A DNA stretch of 64,000 nucleotides from contig CAWIKL010000005.1 in assembly GCA_963836665.1 (NCBI GenBank), forward strand, positions 157,088-221,087. Reading direction: 5' to 3'. The stretch is from JAICSD01 sp963836665. Lineage in GTDB: Bacteria; Acidobacteriota; Vicinamibacteria; Vicinamibacterales; 2-12-FULL-66-21. The translations under genes were made by a program, and so were the position numbers. Shown in pieces: positions 35,759 to 44,356 of this stretch. Below the pieces are notes generated by a model, which saw only the letters and a program-made list of their open reading frames with translations, searched no databases and was not told where the DNA came from. The first letter of the stretch is position 1, and each line of letters starts with the position of its first letter.

Positions 35759-38590
35759 ATGCTGAAATTCCGTTGTTTTCTGACGGCATCGCTCATCGCG
35801 ATTGCCGTCTCTGCCCACGCGCAGACGTCACAGCCTCCGCCGGCTCCGTCCAAGCCGCAGCCTACCGAGGGCACGCTGCCCCTCTGCGGCGGCATGTACC
35901 AGGTCGGCCCGCCGGCCAAGCTGCCGCCGGCCAACTCCGGCGCGGTGGTCTACTACGTGGTCGCCTGCTTCGAGAAGCAGGGGGGCTTCTCGGTGGTCGA
36001 TCCGCAGACCTATCTCTATTACATGGAGATGGCCCACCAGGTGAGCGATCCCACCGCCGACAAGTGGATCGCCTACAACGACAAGATCGAGCAGACGGTG
36101 GTGGGGGACTTCAAGCGCCTGTGGGCGACCAACTTCCTCGACGACCTGTCGGCCGAGACCTACGATTACGTCTTCAGCAACGGTGTGGTCGGCAAGATCA
36201 TCCTCTACAACATGGAGGAGAGGCAGCGCGTCAAGATCGTCGACTACATCGGTAGCAAGAAAGTCGAGATGTCGAAGATTGACGACGAGCTGAAGAAGAA
36301 GGGCATCCGCATTGCCCTCGACTCGTTCGTCGATCCCGGGCTCGTCAAGCAGGTTGCCGGGGTCGTCCGCGACCTCTACGCGGAAAAAGGCTACGAGTAC
36401 GCCGAGATCAAGCCGGAGATCAAGCCGGTCAGCTCCGCGACCAAGACTGTCAACCTGACCTTCCACATCACCGAGGGGCCCAAGGTCCGCATTCGCCACG
36501 TCGACTTCCAGGGCAACACCGCGCTCAAGGACGCCGACCTCGCCCGGAAGATGAAGGACAACAAGGGCCCGAACCCCTGGCTGATGGGCCTGAGCAAGGG
36601 GGGCACCTACAACGAGGGCAAGTTCGAGGACGACGCCGACAAGGTTGTGCAGTTCTACCGCGAGCGCGGCTACGTCAAGGCCCAGATCGGCCAGCCGCAG
36701 CTGCGCGTCCTCGAAGACGAGCAGGACGGCAGGACCCGCTGGGTCGAGCTGCAGATCCCGGTCACCGAGGGGCCGCGCTATCGCATCGGCGAGATCAACT
36801 TCACGGGCAACACGGTCGTGAAAACCGAAGGGCTCCGGCCGCTCTTCAAGCTGGCGCCGGGCGAATGGTTCGACGAGAAGAAGATCCGCAAGGGCTTTGA
36901 GAAGGCGCGCGAGGTCTACGGCACCGGCGGCTACTTCGAGTTCACCGGCGCTCCCGAGTACTCGTTCCCGAACGGCCCGAATCAGCCGGCCGGGGCAGCG
37001 GCGCCGCCGGCACCGTCGGACTCGGCGGGCCCTCCGCCTCCGGCTCCGGCTCCGGCAGCGGCCGGATCGGCGCCCTCGGCGCCCTCGGGGGCGACCGCGA
37101 AGGTCGACGACTCGCCGCTCGTCAACGTAACCATGCGGCTCGAGGAAGGCAAGCAGTACTTCGTCAACCGCATCATCTTCGCCGGCAACACGAACACCCG
37201 TGACAACGTCATCAGGCGCGAGATGCGGCTGTATGAGAACGGCGTCTTCAACACCGAAGCGCTGAAGTACAGCGTGCGCCGCCTCAACCAGCTCGGTTAC
37301 TTCAAGCCGCTCGAAGGGGAAGCCATCGACGTCCAGAAGACGCCGAACGCCGACAACCAGGTCGACGTGCGGCTGAAGTTCGAGGAGCAGAACCGCAACC
37401 AGATTACTTTTGGCGCGGGCGTCTCGCAGTACGAAGGGTTCTTCGGGCAGCTCGCGTTCCAGACGTCGAACTTCATGGGCCGCGGCGAGACGTTCAGCGT
37501 CTCGGCGCAGCAGGGCAACCGCGCCAAGAACTACCAGGTCGGCTTCACCGAGCCCTTCCTCTTCGATCGGCCGATTACGGCCGGCGTTACCGTCTTCAAC
37601 CAGGAAATCCAGTACATCGGGCAGTTCACGCAGGCGTCGAAAGGCATGAACTCGGTGTGGGGCTTCCCGATGGGGCCCTTCTCGCGCCTGTTTGCCACCT
37701 ACAGCTACCAGGCGGTGCAGGTGAAGGACCTGAACCCGCTCTACAAGAACGCCGCGACGCTCGCCGCCAACCCTTTCCTGATCGACTCGTTGCTGACCAA
37801 CCAGAACGGCGAGCGCAAGATCAGCAAACTCGGGCCGAGCTACCAGTACAACTCCGTGGACAACCCGATTTTCCCGACGACCGGCCGCAAGTTCACGGCG
37901 GCGATCGATCTCGCGGGTCTCGGCGGCAACACGAAGTACTGGGACACCAACCTCGAAGCGATCGGCTACTTCAAGCACACCAGCCGCACCACGCTCGGAC
38001 TGCGTGCCGCGTGGCAGTACATCAGCCCGTACGGACAGTCGTGTGCCGGCAGCACCTGCATCAATTCGGTGCTGCCGATCTTCGAGAAGCTGTTCCTCGG
38101 CGGTGAGTACAGCATCCGCGGTTTCGACATCCGTAGCGTCGGGCCCCGCGATCCGGCCACCGGGCTGGTCATCGGCGGCAACAAGAGCATCCTCGGCAAC
38201 GCCGAGTACCTGATCAACATCGCCGGCCCGGTCCGCCTGGTGCTGTTCTACGACATCGGCCAGGTCCGCGACGAGGGGGAACACTTCTCGATGAGCGAGC
38301 CGGTCAAGCAGCTGGTTTACATCAACCGGGTCGGCGCGGCGGACAGCCTGACCGCGTTGTACACTGTGAGCGGGTTCACCACCAATTACGCGACGCGGGT
38401 CGATACCATTGGCACGACCAGCGCGTTCAAGACGTCGACGGGCGCCGAGATCCGGTTCTTCATGCCGGTGCTCAACGTCCCGTTCCGGCTGATCTTTGCG
38501 ATGAACCCGCAGCGTGGCAACGTGCTGGACAACAACCTCCAGCCCGAAAAGTTCTTCAAGTTCCGGTTTGCGGTAGGTACGACGTTCTAA
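35759..38590 (+). CDS. bamA: Outer-membrane protein assembly factor BamA
   Basis: The protein has 943 residues, longer than the usual 800. It folds and inserts outer-membrane barrels. A signal peptide (1-22) is followed by POTRA repeats (about 110-540; KIILYNMEERQRVKIVDYIG, VRIRHVDFQGNTALKDADL, YRIGEINFTGNTVVKTEGL, YFVNRIIFAGNTNTRDNVI) and a 16-strand Omp85 barrel (about 560-943) with the lid-lock motif GGEYSIRGFDIRSVGP and a C-terminal Phe (RFAVGTTF). Two lineage-specific additions explain the length: an extra region at about 35-110 and a Pro/Ala/Ser insertion at about 405-455 between the last POTRA domains. skp follows 22 bp downstream. Confidence 0.95.
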   Translation: MLKFRCFLTASLIAIAVSAHAQTSQPPPAPSKPQPTEGTLPLCGGMYQVGPPAKLPPANSGAVVYYVVACFEKQGGFSVVDPQTYLYYMEMAHQVSDPTADKWIAYNDKIEQTVVGDFKRLWATNFLDDLSAETYDYVFSNGVVGKIILYNMEERQRVKIVDYIGSKKVEMSKIDDELKKKGIRIALDSFVDPGLVKQVAGVVRDLYAEKGYEYAEIKPEIKPVSSATKTVNLTFHITEGPKVRIRHVDFQGNTALKDADLARKMKDNKGPNPWLMGLSKGGTYNEGKFEDDADKVVQFYRERGYVKAQIGQPQLRVLEDEQDGRTRWVELQIPVTEGPRYRIGEINFTGNTVVKTEGLRPLFKLAPGEWFDEKKIRKGFEKAREVYGTGGYFEFTGAPEYSFPNGPNQPAGAAAPPAPSDSAGPPPPAPAPAAAGSAPSAPSGATAKVDDSPLVNVTMRLEEGKQYFVNRIIFAGNTNTRDNVIRREMRLYENGVFNTEALKYSVRRLNQLGYFKPLEGEAIDVQKTPNADNQVDVRLKFEEQNRNQITFGAGVSQYEGFFGQLAFQTSNFMGRGETFSVSAQQGNRAKNYQVGFTEPFLFDRPITAGVTVFNQEIQYIGQFTQASKGMNSVWGFPMGPFSRLFATYSYQAVQVKDLNPLYKNAATLAANPFLIDSLLTNQNGERKISKLGPSYQYNSVDNPIFPTTGRKFTAAIDLAGLGGNTKYWDTNLEAIGYFKHTSRTTLGLRAAWQYISPYGQSCAGSTCINSVLPIFEKLFLGGEYSIRGFDIRSVGPRDPATGLVIGGNKSILGNAEYLINIAGPVRLVLFYDIGQVRDEGEHFSMSEPVKQLVYINRVGAADSLTALYTVSGFTTNYATRVDTIGTTSAFKTSTGAEIRFFMPVLNVPFRLIFAMNPQRGNVLDNNLQPEKFFKFRFAVGTTF

Positions 38591-38612
38591 TTATTGAAAG
38601 GGCATTATTTCC

Positions 38613-39245
38613 ATGAGAGCAGTGAAGTCGATGATTCTGGCGGGTGCGCTGACCGTGGCGCTGTCCGCGTCCGCGTTCGCGCAGGCGGGGGCCGCCAAGC
38701 CGCAGACCCCGCCGGCGACGCCGCCCGCCGCGCCGCCGCCCGCGGCGCAGCAGCCCGTGCTCCCGAAGCCGCCGTCTCCGCCGCAGCCGTTTCCGCAGGA
38801 CGCGAAGTACGCCTTTGTCGACATCCAGGCGATCGCCTCCAACTCCGCCGCCGGTAAGGAAGCGACCAAGAAGCTGCAGGGGCTGACCGAGAAGAAGCAG
38901 CAGGAGATCGGCGACAAGAACAAGCAGCTTCAGGCCCTCACCACCAAGCGCGACACCAGCGCCGGCGTGATGAACGAGGCCGCCCGGGCACAGCTCGACA
39001 AGGACATCGACAAGCTCCAGCGCGACATCCAGTTCTCCAACAGCAACGCCCAGGCGGAGCTGCAGGACATGCAGAACGAGCTGCAGGGCGAGTTCCAGAA
39101 GAAGCTGATCCCGATCATCGAGGACCTGGCCAAGGAAAAGGGCCTGTACATGATCTTCACCGCCGAGTCCGGCTTCGCCTACGTGCACCCCGGGCTGAAC
39201 CTCTCGGACGAAGTGATCAAGCGCCTCGACGCAAAGAAGAACTGA
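38613..39245 (+). CDS. skp: OmpH/Skp-family periplasmic chaperone
   Basis: The protein has 210 residues. The signal peptide is 1-24 (ASAFAQA), followed by an unusual Pro/Ala-rich spacer (about 25-60). The OmpH domain starts DAKYAFVDIQAIASNSAAGKE, continues as a long coiled coil (KKLQGLTEKKQQEIGDKNKQ and on to about 165) and ends with the conserved IIEDLAKEKGLYMIF strand. Skp holds unfolded outer-membrane proteins in the periplasm for BamA. The bamA-skp-fabZ/lpxA order is the classic envelope cluster, interrupted here by a repeat tract after skp. Confidence 0.92.
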   Translation: MRAVKSMILAGALTVALSASAFAQAGAAKPQTPPATPPAAPPPAAQQPVLPKPPSPPQPFPQDAKYAFVDIQAIASNSAAGKEATKKLQGLTEKKQQEIGDKNKQLQALTTKRDTSAGVMNEAARAQLDKDIDKLQRDIQFSNSNAQAELQDMQNELQGEFQKKLIPIIEDLAKEKGLYMIFTAESGFAYVHPGLNLSDEVIKRLDAKKN

Positions 39246-39249
39246 TCGT

Positions 39250-39417
39250 GGAAATCGGGTAATTGGGAAATCGGGTAATCGGGGAAATCGGGTAATTTGG
39301 AAATCTGGTAATCGGGTAATCTCTTTGGAGAATCTCGACTACCCGATTCCAATTAGCCTATTACCCGGTTACCCGATTTTTCACGATTACCCGATTACCC
39401 GATTTCCAAATTACCCG
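39250..39417. repeat. Large fold-back repeat between skp and fabZ-lpxA (AATCGGGTA dialect)
   Basis: The left arm (39250-39321) carries about seven AAATCGGGTAAT-type units; the right arm (39339-39417) carries the complementary ATTACCCGATTT units; about 17 bp between them are unique. The arms can form a hairpin of roughly 70 imperfect base pairs. The right arm ends in AAATTACCCG directly before the ATG. The final 23 bp with the ATG match those before dnaJ exactly. It stays open in the frame of the next gene, giving a spurious extension rich in Y-P-I/F. Confidence 0.92.
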
Positions 39418-40641
39418 ATGCTCGGATCCCTCGACCGCCTCTCCTACCGCTACCCGTCGCTCCTCGTTGACGCCGTACTGGCGCACGAGCCCGGGCGCCT
39501 CGTCAAAGCCGTCAAGAACGTCAGCGTCAGCGAAGATTTCTTCCAGGGACACTTTCCCGGCGCGCCGATGATGCCCGGCGTCCTGATGATCGAGACGATG
39601 GCGCAGGTGGCGGCCATCCTGCTCGTCGGCGACGGCGCGATCGCCCGCGCCTGGCTGCGCGGCGTCGACAATGCGAAGTTCCGGTCGCGCGTCGTCCCCG
39701 GCGACCAGCTGATCGTGGAAGTAACGGCCGGTCCGCGGCGCGGCGGCATCGCGCGGCTGAACGCCGTGGCGCGGATTGACGGCAGTGTCGCCGCCGAGGC
39801 CGAGCTGGTGATGGGCGTCGAAACAGCGAGCCGGGATATCCATCCGACCGCCATCGTCCATCCCGGCGCGACCATCGGGCCCGGCACTGTCGTGGGGCCC
39901 TACGCCACCATCGGCGCGCGCGTGACGATCGGCCGCGACTGTCGTATCGGCGCGTCGTGCGTCATCGACGGCGTGACCCAGATTGGCGACGGCAACGAGA
40001 TCTTTCCGATGGCCTCGATTGGCCTGGTGCCGCAGGACCTCAAGTTCGGCGGCGAGCCGACCCGCCTGACGATCGGGGACCGCAACGTCATCCGCGAATT
40101 CGTCACCATCCATCGCGGCACCGCGGGCGGCGGCGGCGTCACCAGCATCGGCAGCCACAACCTGCTGATGGCCTACACCCACATCGCCCACGACTGCCAC
40201 GTCGGCAGCGAGACGATCTTCGGCAACGCCGCGACGCTGGCCGGTCACGTCCTGGTCGAGGACTACGCCAACGTCGGCGCGTTCTCTGGGGTGCACCAGT
40301 TCTGCCGCGTCGGCACCTACGCCTTCATCGGGGGCTACTCGGTCGTGACCAAGGACGCGCTGCCCTTTGCCAAGACCGTCGGCAACCGCGCGCGGATCTA
40401 CGGCATCAATACCATTGGTCTGATTCGCCGCGGCTTTACGCAGGAATCGATCACCAAGCTGCGGCGCGCCTACCGCTACCTGCTGCACTCGAACACCAGC
40501 CGCGCGCTCTCCCAGATCGAGCGCGATGCCGGGCTGCAGAGCCCCGAAGTCCGCTACGTCGTGGAGTTCATCCGCTCGTCGAAGCGCGGCGTCGGCCTGC
40601 GCCGCCCGAGCCGGCGAGTCGAGGAAGTGGTCGAAGACTGA
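39418..40641 (+). CDS. lpxA: Bifunctional FabZ-LpxA: 3-hydroxyacyl-ACP dehydratase fused to UDP-GlcNAc acyltransferase
   Basis: The protein has 407 residues from the ATG at 39418; an upstream in-frame ATG at 39325 is rejected because the extra residues are translated repeat. Residues 1-145 are a FabZ hotdog domain (EDFFQGHFPGAPMMPGVLM, with catalytic His in GHFPG and Glu in MIETMAQ). From about 145 a left-handed beta-helix begins (HPTAIVHPGATIGPGTVVG) and carries LpxA motifs: THIAHDC with the catalytic His, GAFSGVHQFCRVG and YGINTIGLIRRGF. It supplies both dehydration in fatty acid synthesis and the first acylation of lipid A. Bacteroidetes fuse FabZ to LpxC instead; a FabZ-LpxA order is less familiar. 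Confidence 0.93.
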   Translation: MLGSLDRLSYRYPSLLVDAVLAHEPGRLVKAVKNVSVSEDFFQGHFPGAPMMPGVLMIETMAQVAAILLVGDGAIARAWLRGVDNAKFRSRVVPGDQLIVEVTAGPRRGGIARLNAVARIDGSVAAEAELVMGVETASRDIHPTAIVHPGATIGPGTVVGPYATIGARVTIGRDCRIGASCVIDGVTQIGDGNEIFPMASIGLVPQDLKFGGEPTRLTIGDRNVIREFVTIHRGTAGGGGVTSIGSHNLLMAYTHIAHDCHVGSETIFGNAATLAGHVLVEDYANVGAFSGVHQFCRVGTYAFIGGYSVVTKDALPFAKTVGNRARIYGINTIGLIRRGFTQESITKLRRAYRYLLHSNTSRALSQIERDAGLQSPEVRYVVEFIRSSKRGVGLRRPSRRVEEVVED

Positions 40642-40651
40642 GTCCTTCGCC

Positions 40652-41074
40652 CTATTGCGGGTGCGAGACGGTAATCGTGAACGTGTAGGGGACGCCGTCG
40701 GTCGTCGTGCTGCCGTTGTCGTAGATGCGCACGCAGTAGGTGCCGACCGAGGACGTGCTGGCGTTGAAGGAAAAGCCCTGCAGTGCCGCCGGGTTGTCCA
40801 GGATCACGGTGCAGACGGCGCCGTTGAAGCTACCGAGGCTGAAACCGACCGTCTTGGTGTTGTCGGGACCCAGCGTGGTCAGGGTGGAGACCACCGAGCC
40901 GCCCGTCAGGGTGTTGAAGGTGAACACGCCGGCGCTGGCCGGGATGAGCGTGCCCTGAAACGTTTCGCTGACGGTCACCGGCGTCGGCGTCACCACGGTC
41001 GTCGTACTGCCGCAGGCTCCGGCCAGCGCTGCCAGCGCCGCCAGGACGATCCCGCGCCCGATTCCTCGAAACAT
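40652..41074 (-). CDS. Putative lipoprotein of unknown function
   Basis: The protein has 140 residues from the ATG at 41074 (minus strand), preceded by TAGGAGA; a longer frame to 41140 would run into lpxI's start and is rejected. The signal peptide ends in a lipobox, LAALAGACG, so Cys18 or so is lipidated. The mature part is a Thr/Ser-rich beta domain (SETFQGTLIPASAGVFTFN, VGTYCVRIYDNGSTT) resembling bacterial pre-peptidase C-terminal-like (PPC) beta domains, with two cysteines that may pair. It is convergent with fabZ-lpxA and divergent from lpxI. Confidence 0.75.
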   Translation of the reverse strand: MFRGIGRGIVLAALAALAGACGSTTTVVTPTPVTVSETFQGTLIPASAGVFTFNTLTGGSVVSTLTTLGPDNTKTVGFSLGSFNGAVCTVILDNPAALQGFSFNASTSSVGTYCVRIYDNGSTTTDGVPYTFTITVSHPQ

Positions 41075-41111
41075 TGCTTCTCCTACCAAATGATAGACTT
41101 TTAGACTTCCA

Positions 41112-41945
41112 GTGGCCCGCATCGGTCTGATTGCCGGCAACGGCCGGTTTCCCTTCCTGGCGCTCCAGGGCGCACGCAGCCTCGGTCACGACGTAACCGT
41201 CGTCGCCGTGAAAGAGGAGGCCTTTCCCGAGCTCGAAGGGGCGGCGCGCGACGCCGGAGCAGACCTCCACTGGGTCTCTCTCGGCCATCTGGGTAAGTGT
41301 ATCAAGATACTGAAGGCCGCCGGCGCCCACCAGGCGATCATGGCGGGGCAGGTCAAGCACGCAAAGATCTTTTCCGGGATTGTCCCCGACCTGACCCTGC
41401 TCTCGGTGCTGACCAGGCTGCGGGCGCGCAATACCGACGCGCTCATCTCGGCGGTGGCCGACGTGCTGCGCGGCGAGGGGATCGAGCTGCTGAATTCGAC
41501 AGCCTTTCTCGACCCGCTGTTGGCCCGCGCCGGCGTGCTGAGCCGCCGCGCGCCGTCGGCGGCCGAACTCGAGGACTTTGCCTTTGGCTATCGCATGGCC
41601 GACGCCATCGCGGCGCTCGACGTCGGTCAGACGATCGTGGTCAAGGACAAGGCGGTGGTCGCGGTCGAGGCGATGGAAGGCACCGACGCGGTCGTGCGCC
41701 GCGCCGGTGAGATCGCCGGGCCGGGCACGCGCGTGGTCAAGGTGGCCAAGCCGAAGCAGGACATGCGTTTCGACGTGCCGGTCGTCGGCGTCGCGACGAT
41801 CGAGGGGATGCGGGCCGCGGGGGCCACGGCCATTACTATCGACGCCGGCCGGACGCTAATCGTCGATGGCGAACGGTTCTTTGCCGCAGCCGACGCGGCC
41901 GGCATCGCCGTGGTCGGCCGTCCGCAGGGTGAGCCGCATGCCTGA
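41112..41945 (+). CDS. lpxI: UDP-2,3-diacylglucosamine pyrophosphatase LpxI
   Basis: The protein has 277 residues from a GTG at 41112. LpxI hydrolyses UDP-2,3-diacylglucosamine to lipid X in lipid A synthesis and replaces LpxH in lineages such as alphaproteobacteria. N-terminal domain: GLIAGNGRFPFLAL and MAGQVKHAKIF. C-terminal DUF1009 domain: DVGQTIVVKDKAVVAVEAMEGTDA (shown in part), KQDMRFDVPVVGV and ATAITIDAGRTLIVD. The presence of fabZ-lpxA just upstream supports the role. TAGACT boxes at 41094-41099 and 41102-41107 are possible -10 sites. Confidence 0.94.
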   Translation: MARIGLIAGNGRFPFLALQGARSLGHDVTVVAVKEEAFPELEGAARDAGADLHWVSLGHLGKCIKILKAAGAHQAIMAGQVKHAKIFSGIVPDLTLLSVLTRLRARNTDALISAVADVLRGEGIELLNSTAFLDPLLARAGVLSRRAPSAAELEDFAFGYRMADAIAALDVGQTIVVKDKAVVAVEAMEGTDAVVRRAGEIAGPGTRVVKVAKPKQDMRFDVPVVGVATIEGMRAAGATAITIDAGRTLIVDGERFFAAADAAGIAVVGRPQGEPHA

Positions 41946-42888
41946 GGCCTCTCACCCGGACCTGCTGCGTGTGGCCGTCATCGGCGTCGGCCACCTGGGC
42001 AAGCACCACGCACGGATCCTGGCGCAGGCCGACGGGGTCCGGTTCGTCGCCGCGGTCGACACCGTCCCCGAGCGCGCCGCCGCGGCGGTTGACGGTACCC
42101 CGGCCCAGGCGCTGACGGACTACCGCCAGCTGTTCGATCACGTCGACGCGGTGACGATTGCGGCCCCGACCGAGTCGCACCACGACATCGCCCTGGCGTT
42201 CCTGCAGCGCGGCACCTCGGTCCTGGTCGAGAAGCCGATGACCCGCACGATCGCGGAAGGGGAGGCGCTCATCGCGGCCGCCGTTGCCTCCGGGGTCACG
42301 CTGGCGGTCGGTCACACGGAACGCTACAACCCGGCCGTGGCGACGGTAATGCCGTTTGTGACCACGCCCCGGTTCATCGAGGTGCACCGTCTTGGCGTGT
42401 TTCCGGATCGCAGCCTCGACATCGACGTCGTGTTCGACCTGATGATCCACGATCTCGACATCATCCTGGCGCTGGTCAAGGCGCCGCCGGTCTCGATCGA
42501 GGCCGTTGGCGTGCCGGTGCTGACTGACAAGTTCGACATCGCCAACGCGCGGCTGCGCTTCGCGAGCGGCTGCATCGCCAACGTCACGGCAAGCCGGATC
42601 AGCAAGGAGCGGGTGCGCAAGATCCGCTTCTTCCAGCCCGACGCCTACGTGTCGATCGACTACGCCGAGCAGGAAGTCGAGGGCTACCGGCTACTCAGGC
42701 GTGAGGGGGAGCGGCCGCAGATCCAGGGCGGCAAGCTGCCGGTCACGCGGGAAGAGCCGCTCAAGCGCGAGCTGGCCGACTTCGTCCGCGCGGTGCGCGA
42801 GAAACGGCGCCCGCTGGTTGCGGGTGAAGACGGGCTGCGTGCGCTGACGCTGGCGCAGGCGATCGCGGACAAGATGGAGACCGTGTGA
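41938..42888 (+). CDS. Gfo/Idh/MocA-family oxidoreductase
   Basis: The protein has 316 residues from the ATG at 41938, overlapping the lpxI stop by 8 bp. The Rossmann NAD(P) site is VAVIGVGHLGKHHARIL; the family's EKP motif is VEKPMTRTIAEGEAL. The C-terminal alpha/beta domain carries the substrate site (DLMIHDLDIILAL). Coupling to lpxI suggests a nucleotide-sugar substrate in lipid A synthesis. GnnA, which oxidises UDP-GlcNAc for diamino-sugar lipid A, is in this family, but the partner aminotransferase GnnB is not in the window, so this is only a hypothesis. Confidence 0.88.
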   Translation: MPEASHPDLLRVAVIGVGHLGKHHARILAQADGVRFVAAVDTVPERAAAAVDGTPAQALTDYRQLFDHVDAVTIAAPTESHHDIALAFLQRGTSVLVEKPMTRTIAEGEALIAAAVASGVTLAVGHTERYNPAVATVMPFVTTPRFIEVHRLGVFPDRSLDIDVVFDLMIHDLDIILALVKAPPVSIEAVGVPVLTDKFDIANARLRFASGCIANVTASRISKERVRKIRFFQPDAYVSIDYAEQEVEGYRLLRREGERPQIQGGKLPVTREEPLKRELADFVRAVREKRRPLVAGEDGLRALTLAQAIADKMETV

Positions 42889-42901
42889 TATCCGGGCGAA
42901 T

Positions 42902-44356
42902 ATGTACAAAGATCTGAACGCCTTCATCGACGCGCTCGACAAGGCGCGCGAGCTCGCCCGGATCACCGAGCCGGTCAATCCCGAGCTGGAGATCGCCGCG
43001 GTGACCGACCGCGTGTCGAAGTCACCGGGCGGCGGTCCTGCGCTGCTGTTCGAGAAACCGGCCGGGTCCGCCATGCCGGTCGCCATCAACCTCTACGGGT
43101 CGATGAAGCGCATGTGCATGGCGCTCGGCGTGAAGTCGCTCGACGATCTCGCCCGCGAGATCGAGGAACTGACCAATCCGAAGATTCCCGCCGGCGTGCT
43201 CGACACGCTGAAGCTGCTGCCGATGCTCGGCCGGCTGAAGGACCTGATGCCGAAGACCGTCGGTAGCGGTCCGTGCCAGGAGGTCGTCAAGAAGAACGGG
43301 ACCCTCGAAGGGATCCCGATCCTGAAAACGTGGCCCGAAGACGGCGGCCCCTACATCACGCTGCCGATGGTGTTCACGCGCGATCCCGAAACGGGGATGC
43401 GCAACATCGGCACCTATCGCATGCAGGTCTACGACGAGCGGACGACCGGCATGCACTGGCAGCGGCACAAGGGGGGCGCGCAGCACTACCGCATCGCTGA
43501 GCGGCTGGGGCAGCGCCTGCCGGTTTCGGTCGCGCTCGGCGCCGACCCGGCGCTGCCGTTCGCCGCAACCGCGCCGATGCCGGAAGGGCTCGACGAGTTG
43601 CTGCTGGCCGGCTTCCTGCGCCGCGAGCGGGTCGAGCTCGTCAAGTGCATCACCAACGACCTCGAGGTACCCGCCAGCGCCCAGATCGTGCTCGAAGGGT
43701 ATGTCGAGCCGGGTGAGCGGCGGCGCGAAGGGCCGTTCGGCGATCACACCGGCTTCTACTCGCACCCCGACGACTACCCGGTCTTCCACATCACCTGCGT
43801 GACACAGCGGAAGAACCCGATTTATCTGACCACGGTCGTCGGCATTCCGCCGATGGAGGATTTTTATCTCGGCAAGGCGAGCGAGCGGATCTTCCTGCCC
43901 TTGATCCGCAAGACCGTGCCCGAAATCGTCGACATGACGTTTCCTGCCGAAGGCATCTTCCACAACGTCGTCATCATCTCGATCGACAAGCGCTACCCGG
44001 GGCATGCGCGCAAGATCATGAACGCCGTGTGGGGACTCGGACAGCTGATGTTCTCGAAGATCGTGATCGTCGTCGACAAGGACGTCGACGTCCAGAACCT
44101 CTCGGAAGTCGCCTGGATCGTCGGGACGCACATTGATCCGGAACGCGACGTCCAGTTCATGCGCGGGCCGATGGACGATCTCGAGGACGCCAGCGACCTG
44201 CCCGCCTACGGCAGCAAGATGGGCATCGACGCGACGCGCAAGTGGGCGTCGGAAGGGTTCACGCGCCCGTGGCCGAAACGGATCCGGACCAGCGATGCGG
44301 CGGCGGCGCGCGCCGATCAGATCTGGGAACGGATCCGCAAGGGGTGGCAGTCGTGA
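42902..44356 (+). CDS. ubiD: UbiD-family decarboxylase (menaquinone, MqnL-like)
   Basis: The protein has 484 residues. Typical UbiD segments are visible: ALLFEKPAGSAMPVAINLYGS, QRHKGGAQHYRIAERLGQRLPVS-type substrate/prFMN region (seen as KGGAQHYRIAERLG), EGPFGDHTGFYSHPDDYPVF and VDMTFPAEGIFHNVVIISI. These enzymes use prenylated FMN made by UbiX; a ubiX gene lies at 49.6 kb. In the futalosine route the substrate would be 1,4-dihydroxy-6-naphthoate or its prenylated form. It begins 13 bp after the oxidoreductase, and its TGA overlaps the next GTG. Confidence 0.92.
   Translation: MYKDLNAFIDALDKARELARITEPVNPELEIAAVTDRVSKSPGGGPALLFEKPAGSAMPVAINLYGSMKRMCMALGVKSLDDLAREIEELTNPKIPAGVLDTLKLLPMLGRLKDLMPKTVGSGPCQEVVKKNGTLEGIPILKTWPEDGGPYITLPMVFTRDPETGMRNIGTYRMQVYDERTTGMHWQRHKGGAQHYRIAERLGQRLPVSVALGADPALPFAATAPMPEGLDELLLAGFLRRERVELVKCITNDLEVPASAQIVLEGYVEPGERRREGPFGDHTGFYSHPDDYPVFHITCVTQRKNPIYLTTVVGIPPMEDFYLGKASERIFLPLIRKTVPEIVDMTFPAEGIFHNVVIISIDKRYPGHARKIMNAVWGLGQLMFSKIVIVVDKDVDVQNLSEVAWIVGTHIDPERDVQFMRGPMDDLEDASDLPAYGSKMGIDATRKWASEGFTRPWPKRIRTSDAAAARADQIWERIRKGWQS

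Noticed and set aside
35828..38284. 818-codon minus-strand open frame opposite bamA
   Set aside because: Pure shadow of the bamA codon bias; no motifs, no ribosome-binding site, bamA fully explains the region.
39325..39417. N-terminal extension of FabZ-LpxA from the ATG at 39325
   Set aside because: It is the right arm of a repeat tract read in frame (repeated Y-P-I/F); the FabZ domain begins naturally at 39418.
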